Part shown: in pieces, positions 42,219 to 47,472 of the stretch
How positions within the stretch are numbered: the first letter of the stretch is position 1
Layout of the letters: each line of letters begins with the position of its first letter
Assembly: GCA_965661575.1 (NCBI GenBank)
Contig: CBFIEJ010000016.1
Span: forward strand, 1-47,472
From: UA16 sp965661575
Lineage (GTDB): Bacteria > Bacteroidota > Bacteroidia > Flavobacteriales_D > Sanyastnellaceae
Direction: 5' to 3'
Length of the DNA: 47,472 nt
Translations under genes and position numbers: made by a program
Notes under the pieces: model-generated
The model's input: the letters and a program-made list of their open reading frames with translations, nothing else
The model's database searches: none
Told to the model about the DNA's origin: nothing

Positions 42219-43013
42219 AGGGTAATCCAACCGATATTCCGGCCCCGTCGACCGATCCGAAAGACCATCATAAGCAAGGGCGATGCCCTCCGGCAATTCT
42301 AATTCAACCTCCGCATGCCGACCCAACTGATGACTGATGTGCGTGAAGTACGTTTTTCGCGCCCCTATGCGCTGAGCCCATTGAATCGCCTGTTCAAAGG
42401 TAAAGTGCGATAAGTGTGGTTCTCGGCGCAACGCATTTAAAACGAGCACATCAACACCTTGCAGCCTTTCAAGCGCAAGGTCACTGAAATGATTCGCATC
42501 CGTGATGTACGCCAAACCGCCTACACGAAATCCCAAAACAGGTAGCTTGTGATGCATCACGGGAAGTGGCCACCACCGATCACCATGAATTTCAAAGGGA
42601 TCTTCGTGTATCGTTTCAAGGACAACCTTGGGCACCCCTGGGTAAGGATTGGGTCGAAATATGTAATGAAACTCTCGCTTTAGGGCTTCTTGAACTGCTG
42701 CTGTAGCAAAGACCGGCATATCCAAACCGCTGCGAAAATTGAATGGACGAATGTCATCAAGGCCCGCCACGTGATCCTTATGCTCATGGGTCATTACCAG
42801 GCCATCCAGGCGATCAAGTCCGGCGCGCAGGCACTGCTGGCGAAAATCAGGGCCGGAATCAATGATCACCTGAGCCGATTCTGTTTGAATAACGATCGAA
42901 CTCCGCAAGCGTTGATCTCGTGAATCAGTGCTCACACATACGTCGCACGTGCAGCCGATGATCGGAACACCCTGTGAAGTGCCCGTACCGAGAAATTTGA
43001 AATCCACTTGCAT
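42216..43013 (-). CDS. PhnP-like metallo-beta-lactamase-fold phosphodiesterase
   Basis: 265 residues from the ATG at 43013; the longer open frame to 43064 crosses both promoters. The start FLGTGTSQGVPIIGC followed by CTCDVC, a Cys cluster (21, 23, 26), is the pattern of the PhnP/RNase Z-like branch, where such cysteines bind a structural zinc. The catalytic motif THEHKDH has His76, His78, Asp80 and His81. Later metal ligands lie in MHHKLPVLGF, ITDANH and HISHQLGRH. PhnP is a cyclic phosphodiesterase, but no phosphonate genes are nearby, so the substrate is open. Confidence 0.88.
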   Translation of the reverse strand: MQVDFKFLGTGTSQGVPIIGCTCDVCVSTDSRDQRLRSSIVIQTESAQVIIDSGPDFRQQCLRAGLDRLDGLVMTHEHKDHVAGLDDIRPFNFRSGLDMPVFATAAVQEALKREFHYIFRPNPYPGVPKVVLETIHEDPFEIHGDRWWPLPVMHHKLPVLGFRVGGLAYITDANHFSDLALERLQGVDVLVLNALRREPHLSHFTFEQAIQWAQRIGARKTYFTHISHQLGRHAEVELELPEGIALAYDGLSDRSTGPEYRLDYP

Positions 43014-43017
43014 TTGA

Positions 43018-43025
43018 CAAAGGTA
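43018..43025 (-). promoter_or_regulatory. -7 promoter box for PhnP-like gene
   Basis: The minus strand reads TACCTTTG, then TCAA and the ATG at 43013. It is back-to-back with the plus-strand box at 43042. Confidence 0.6.
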
Positions 43026-43041
43026 CGGAGACTTGAAATCG

Positions 43042-43049
43042 TACATTTG
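43042..43049 (+). promoter_or_regulatory. -7 promoter box for the conserved gene at 43086
   Basis: TACATTTG is a perfect match, ending 36 bases before the TTG start at 43086. Confidence 0.45.
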
Positions 43050-43085
43050 TTCAAAGGCAAGCAAAACGGCAATAATCGAAAAGCT

Positions 43086-44573
43086 TTGGATTCAAATCGC
43101 GTCGTACTCTCCGGAAAGCAAAAAGCGCTCCGGATCAACCTGAACCAGGACCTTTACGGGACCTTTGCCGAAATTGGCGCAGGACAAGAAGTCGTTCGGC
43201 ATTTTTTTCGCGCTGGCGGAGCATCTGGGACAATCGCGAAAGCGATGAGCGCCTATGACAAAGATTTCTCTGATGCGATTTACGGAGAAGAAAAACACAG
43301 CCGCTACGTCTGTGAGAGCCGGGTCAAGAAAATGCTCAAGCACGAGTACGACCTGATGGAAGAACGACTTGATCGCAACGATCACGCCAACAAACACTTC
43401 TTCGCTTTTGCAAATACGGTTGCGACCATCAATTTTCACAAAACCATTCAAGGCCACGGTTGGTTTGGATTGAAGTTTCAGACTGACCCCAATAAGGCAC
43501 CGAACGAAGTCATTATGCACGCTCGACTGCACGAGCAGGATGCCCTGTTGCAACATCAGTCCGTCGGAATGCTCGGAGTGAATTTGATATACGGCTGCCT
43601 ATTTTTCTTCAAGCGTCCAAAAGAATTGCTGCAAAGCCTTTATGATAATTTGGAACGGGATCAGATCGAAATTGATATGATCCAAATGAACGGTCCTGAC
43701 TTCGAAGACGTCGATAATCGCCTCCTCTCCCTTCAACTCGTCAAGAATGGCATGACCGATGCTGTCATCTTTTCACCTGATGGCCGCAATCTGCAGGCGT
43801 CCGATGTGCTCTACAAGAAAAACATCCTCGCCATTCGCGGTTCTTTCCGTCCCGTAACGAAGGTCAACATTGACATGATTGCGCAGAGCCTCAAGCTCTT
43901 CAAAGCCGAAAAGAAAGTAGAAGAAAAGGACATTCAGGTGCTTTTTGAAATCACGTTGAATAATCTCTCTGCCGAAGGCGAAATTGATGAACAGGATTTT
44001 CTAGATCGAGCAGATATTCTCTGCTCAATCGGACAAACCGTTTTGATTTCCAATTACCAGAAGTACTACAAGCTAGTCGAGTTCTTCTCACGTCATAGCA
44101 CCAAGAGAATGGGCGTGATTATGGGCGCCAACACGCTGCGCCAAGTATTCGATGAAAAGTATTATCGCGATTTAAACGGAGGGATTTTGGAGGCCTTCGG
44201 CATCTTGTTTTCCAGAGACCTCAAAATCTACCTGTACCCGTGGATTGCGGAAAAAACGAAAGAACCTTGGACTTCTGAGACGACTCCTGTGCATCCGCGC
44301 ATGAAGCCTTTGTTTGAATACCTCAAATTCAACAAGCGCATTGTCGATGTTGAGCACGATTCAGATATCATGGGGATTTTCAGCCGTGAAGCCTTGAAAC
44401 TCATTCGCACAGGCCAAACCGGTTGGGAGAAAATGGTTCCTGACTTCGTAGATCGAATCATCAAGGAAAAGAAACTGTTTGGATACCATGGAAAAGCCAT
44501 TGGAAATTCATCTTCTGAAGACATTGCAGCAGCCGCAGCGCGAGCTATCTCTCAAGATGATGCAGAACGATGA
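43086..44573 (+). CDS. Conserved protein of unknown function (often mislabelled in databases)
   Basis: About 495 residues from the TTG at 43086. The frame is open to 43008, but that part precedes the predicted transcript start. The N terminus has a strongly conserved-looking block (DLYGTFAEIGAGQEVVRHFFRAGGASGTIAKAMSAYDK), followed by a long globular chain with no signal peptide, membrane segment or sorting domain. I recall this family in Bacteroidota and a few other phyla under the contradictory labels 'TonB-dependent receptor' and 'nicotinate-nucleotide adenylyltransferase'. A receptor is ruled out here by the lack of a signal peptide and beta-barrel. The cytosolic function is unknown. A bidirectional terminator separates it from convergent rpoC. 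Confidence 0.8.
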   Translation: MDSNRVVLSGKQKALRINLNQDLYGTFAEIGAGQEVVRHFFRAGGASGTIAKAMSAYDKDFSDAIYGEEKHSRYVCESRVKKMLKHEYDLMEERLDRNDHANKHFFAFANTVATINFHKTIQGHGWFGLKFQTDPNKAPNEVIMHARLHEQDALLQHQSVGMLGVNLIYGCLFFFKRPKELLQSLYDNLERDQIEIDMIQMNGPDFEDVDNRLLSLQLVKNGMTDAVIFSPDGRNLQASDVLYKKNILAIRGSFRPVTKVNIDMIAQSLKLFKAEKKVEEKDIQVLFEITLNNLSAEGEIDEQDFLDRADILCSIGQTVLISNYQKYYKLVEFFSRHSTKRMGVIMGANTLRQVFDEKYYRDLNGGILEAFGILFSRDLKIYLYPWIAEKTKEPWTSETTPVHPRMKPLFEYLKFNKRIVDVEHDSDIMGIFSREALKLIRTGQTGWEKMVPDFVDRIIKEKKLFGYHGKAIGNSSSEDIAAAAARAISQDDAER

Positions 44574-44623
44574 GGCCATCTGTGCTTCATTGACCACCAC
44601 ATAAGAACGAACATTACTGCAAT

Positions 44624-44656
44624 AAAAAAGGCTCACCTGAATGGTGAGCCTTTTTT
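44624..44656 (+). terminator. Bidirectional terminator between the conserved gene and rpoC
   Basis: A perfect 14-bp stem (six A plus GGCTCACC on the left, its complement plus six T on the right) closes a 5-base loop. A run of A upstream and T downstream lets it act on both strands, so it serves both convergent genes. Confidence 0.92.
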
Positions 44657-44676
44657 GTCCGTATTGAAGTTTTGAA

Positions 44677-47472
44677 TTAAGCTTCAGTCGACTCCTCAAC
44701 AACCTCTACCTCCGGATTTGGAAGTCGTGTGATCGAGCGTTCGTTGGTGAATGCTCGCGTACCTGTTCCGGCAGGAATCAAGTGACCGACAATAACATTC
44801 TCCTTCAAACCATTCAAGAAGTCCTGCTTACCACTCACTGCAGCCTCATTCAAGACCTTGGTCGTCTCTTGGAACGACGCAGCAGAAATGAATGACTTGG
44901 TCTGGAGCGAGGCACGCGTGATTCCCTGAAGCAGCGGACGTGCCGTTGCTGAAATGGCATCACGTCCTTCTGCTAAGGTCATATCTCGGCGACGCAAGGA
45001 GCCATTGATGTCACGAAGCTGTCGCGCTGTGATCATCTGACCCAACCGCAAATCTTCGCTTTCTCCAGTCTCCGTGATTACGACCATTCCGAAAATGCGA
45101 TCATTTTCACGCATGAAGTCCGCCTTCTCGACAAATTGCTTTTCCAAGAAGCGCGTATCACCAGCATCTTCAATGACGACTTTCTTCATCATCTGTCGGA
45201 CAATGACTTCAAAGTGTTTGTCATTGATTTTCACACCTTGGAGGCGGTATACGTCTTGAATTTCATTGACGATATACTCCTGCACGGCTGTTGGGCCCAT
45301 GATGTCAAGAATATCCACTGGGGTAATCGCTCCGTCAGAGAGCGCCATACCAGCTCGCACAAAGTCATTGTCCTGCACCAGAATGTGCTTGGACAACGGA
45401 ACCAAATACTTGTATACATCTCCGCGTCGTGAAGTTACAATTACCTCACGATTACCCCGCTTGATCTTTCCGTATTGAACGATTCCGTCAACCTGTGAAA
45501 CTACCGCAGGATTCGAAGGATTACGAGCCTCAAACAGCTCGGTAACACGCGGAAGACCACCTGTAATATCACCAGATTTACCGGCAACACGTGGAATCTT
45601 AGTCAAAATTTGACCAATCTTCGCTTCGTCCCCTTCCTTCACAGAAAGGTGAGCGCCTACCGGGAGAGAGTAGTTCTTAATCACCTCTCCCTTCTTGTCA
45701 ACGATCAAAATCGCCGGATTCTTTTTCTTGTCCTTGGTCTCAGTGATCACAATCTCACGGAATCCCGTTTGTTCATCGAGTTCCTCGCGGTAGGTGACAC
45801 CTTCTTCGATCATCTCGAACTTGATGTGCCCTTTGCCTTCATTGATGATGACATTGTTGTAAGGGTCCCAAGAACAGATGGAGTCTCCCTTCTTGATTTT
45901 GTCACCAGGGAACATTTTCAAGATGGATCCGTAAGGAAGAATGGTTGTGCTGAGCGCAACGCCCGTTTTCGGATCGACTACCTTGAATTCGGAAGAACGT
46001 GAAACTACAACCGTTTCCTTTTCTCCTTCGGCATTCACACGAGAAACCTCGCGCAAGTCGTCGATTTCAACGACACCATCAAATTTGACTTTGACATCGT
46101 TATCGTCCGAAATCTTTGAAGCTGTTCCACCAACGTGGAATGTACGAAGCGTCAACTGCGTTCCAGGCTCACCAATCGACTGAGCTGCGATTACACCAAC
46201 AGCCTCACCGACCTGCACCGTGCGCGAGGTTGCTAAGTTCTTGCCGTAGCACTTCACGCAAACACCTGACATGGTCTCACACGTCAATACCGAGCGCACT
46301 TCAACTTCGTCGATACCCGCTTCTTCAATTGACATCGCAGTTGCGAAGTCAATTTCTTCACCACCGGCAACCATGACCTCACCCGTTTGAGGATGCTCTA
46401 CATCATTCAGCGCTGTTCGGCCTACAATTCGGTCTCCGATGCCCTCCGTAATCTCATCGTTCTTACGCAGAGGAGTTGCAACGACGCCTCTCAGCGTTAA
46501 GCAATCCTGTTCAGTGATGATTACGTCCTGCGCTACGTCTACCAATCGACGGGTCAAATAACCCGCGTCAGCCGTTTTCAATGCTGTATCCGCAAGACCC
46601 TTTCGCGCACCGTGCGTAGAGATGAAGTACTCCAAAATCGATAGTCCTTCCTTAAAGTTCGAAAGGATTGGATTTTCAATGATGTCCTGGCCTCCCGTCG
46701 CAGACGACTTTTGAGGCTTGGCCATCAAACCACGCATGCCCGACAACTGTCGAATCTGCTCTTTCGATCCACGAGCACCCGAGTGCATCATCATGTAAAT
46801 CGAATTGAATCCTTGCTTATCCGTCTCAATGCGATCCATCAGGATGTTTGTGAGACGAGAGTTGGTGTGCGTCCAAATGTCAATGATCTGGTTGTAACGC
46901 TCGTTATTGGTGATGAGACCCATATTGTAGTTCTCCATCACTTCTGCTACCTGCTCTTTGGCACCATCCACCAACTTGATTTTTTCATCGGGAATGATGA
47001 CGTCATTCAAGTTGAACGAAAGTCCTCCTTTAAATGCATTGTAGAAACCGAGGTTCTTAATGTCATCCAAAAATTGAGCGGTTCTCGGAACGTTGGTCGA
47101 ATTCAAGACATGCGAAATGATACCACGCAGTGACTTCTTCGTCAATAACTCATTGATGAAGCCCGCTTCAATTGGCACGTGCTCATTGAAGAGAACGCGA
47201 CCACAGGTGGTCTCAATCAAATGTGCTTCGTCGTTCACATCGACATACCGCATCTTAATTTCCGCGTGCAACTCCAGCTTACCTTCCTGGTACGCAATAC
47301 GCACCTCTTCCGGTGAATAGCAAACCATGCCCTCACCTTTGACCGGCTCGTCTTTTGTACCCTTTCGAATTTGTGTCATGTAGTACAGACCCAAGACCAT
47401 GTCCTGAGACGGTACCGCAATAGTCGCTCCATTCGCTGGGTTCAAAATATTGTGAGAAGCCAACATCAACAG
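44677..47472 (-). CDS. rpoC: RNA polymerase beta' subunit, C-terminal part (5' end beyond the window)
   Basis: The frame runs to the right edge without a start, so only the last 930 or so residues are present. The visible part begins just past the catalytic NADFDGD region, at SHNILNPANGATIAVPSQDMVLGLYYMT. It includes the bridge/trigger region (MMHSGARGSKEQIRQLSGMRGLM, GVIAAQSIGEPGTQLT) and the second zinc site with four Cys (one in EQDCLTLRG and three in TCETMSGVCVKCYGK). The C terminus ends in an acidic VVEESTEA tail. The gene is expected to sit downstream of rpoB outside the window. A strong shared terminator lies 21 bases past the stop. Confidence 0.98.
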   Translation of the reverse strand: MLMLASHNILNPANGATIAVPSQDMVLGLYYMTQIRKGTKDEPVKGEGMVCYSPEEVRIAYQEGKLELHAEIKMRYVDVNDEAHLIETTCGRVLFNEHVPIEAGFINELLTKKSLRGIISHVLNSTNVPRTAQFLDDIKNLGFYNAFKGGLSFNLNDVIIPDEKIKLVDGAKEQVAEVMENYNMGLITNNERYNQIIDIWTHTNSRLTNILMDRIETDKQGFNSIYMMMHSGARGSKEQIRQLSGMRGLMAKPQKSSATGGQDIIENPILSNFKEGLSILEYFISTHGARKGLADTALKTADAGYLTRRLVDVAQDVIITEQDCLTLRGVVATPLRKNDEITEGIGDRIVGRTALNDVEHPQTGEVMVAGGEEIDFATAMSIEEAGIDEVEVRSVLTCETMSGVCVKCYGKNLATSRTVQVGEAVGVIAAQSIGEPGTQLTLRTFHVGGTASKISDDNDVKVKFDGVVEIDDLREVSRVNAEGEKETVVVSRSSEFKVVDPKTGVALSTTILPYGSILKMFPGDKIKKGDSICSWDPYNNVIINEGKGHIKFEMIEEGVTYREELDEQTGFREIVITETKDKKKNPAILIVDKKGEVIKNYSLPVGAHLSVKEGDEAKIGQILTKIPRVAGKSGDITGGLPRVTELFEARNPSNPAVVSQVDGIVQYGKIKRGNREVIVTSRRGDVYKYLVPLSKHILVQDNDFVRAGMALSDGAITPVDILDIMGPTAVQEYIVNEIQDVYRLQGVKINDKHFEVIVRQMMKKVVIEDAGDTRFLEKQFVEKADFMRENDRIFGMVVITETGESEDLRLGQMITARQLRDINGSLRRRDMTLAEGRDAISATARPLLQGITRASLQTKSFISAASFQETTKVLNEAAVSGKQDFLNGLKENVIVGHLIPAGTGTRAFTNERSITRLPNPEVEVVEESTEA

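Noticed and set aside
1..47472. CRISPR array, insertion sequence, prophage, integron or defence island.
   Set aside because: No repeat-spacer pattern, transposase, integrase or known defence gene was seen; gene order and composition look like ordinary core chromosome.

Overview
The window is a dense, mostly core stretch of a Bacteroidota chromosome, probably a flavobacterial (Cryomorphaceae-like or other marine) lineage. The evidence is the set of type IX secretion system (T9SS) C-terminal sorting domains, Bacteroidota-restricted families (DUF4494, DUF983), a DAHP synthase fused to chorismate mutase, frequent TTG/GTG starts, and TAnnTTTG promoter boxes in front of many genes. I see no phage, insertion sequence, CRISPR array or other mobile element.

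Layout. 57-2788 (minus) is a three-gene unit: secreted endonuclease/exonuclease/phosphatase protein, SLC13 transporter, aroQ. 2828-4824 (plus) carries a RumA/RlmD-type rRNA uridine methyltransferase and a PyrR-like phosphoribosyltransferase. 4858-9546 (minus) holds aroK, an FAH-family enzyme, an OmpA-domain protein, a polyprenyl-phosphate sugar-1-phosphate transferase and a lipoprotein. 9690-12690 holds a DksA-like zinc-finger protein, a small transaldolase, a Sua5/YciO protein, Pcm and a DUF4494 protein. 12678-17442 (minus) holds an IGHMBP2-like helicase and a large T9SS type-B surface protein with a small secreted partner. 17606-17894 holds one tRNA-Lys and two tRNA-Leu genes, followed by the DAHP synthase/chorismate mutase and a 211-base gap rich in hairpins. 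19362-22961 (minus) is purB, an MsbA-like ABC exporter and a DUF983 protein.

23082-26845 holds an HMA-MauE-like membrane protein, a metallo-beta-lactamase-fold hydrolase, pyrD, an unknown protein and smpB. 26894-30920 (plus) is a tightly coupled run of adenosine deaminase, a T9SS arylsulfotransferase-like protein, an enoyl-CoA isomerase and a DUF551-like protein. 30922-33720 (minus) is rsmE, pckA and a DUF423 protein. 33809-40035 holds a VCBS-repeat T9SS protein, mdh (minus), a MORN/YwqK-like secreted protein and a T9SS subtilase. 40029-43013 (minus) is a PhnP-like hydrolase, an LpxL-type acyltransferase and rarA. 43086-44573 is a conserved protein of unknown function, and the window ends inside rpoC (minus).

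Functionally the region mixes aromatic amino acid synthesis (aroQ, aroK, DAHP synthase/chorismate mutase), nucleotide metabolism (purB, pyrD, PyrR-like, adenosine deaminase), central carbon metabolism (pckA, mdh, transaldolase), translation (tRNAs, rlmD-like, rsmE, smpB, Sua5), envelope synthesis (lpxL, glycosylphosphotransferase, ABC exporter) and four T9SS-exported proteins. I did not find a clear new multi-gene system. The strongest unusual signal is regulatory: eight genes have a perfect TAnnTTTG box ending only 3-5 bases before the start codon, which predicts leaderless mRNAs.
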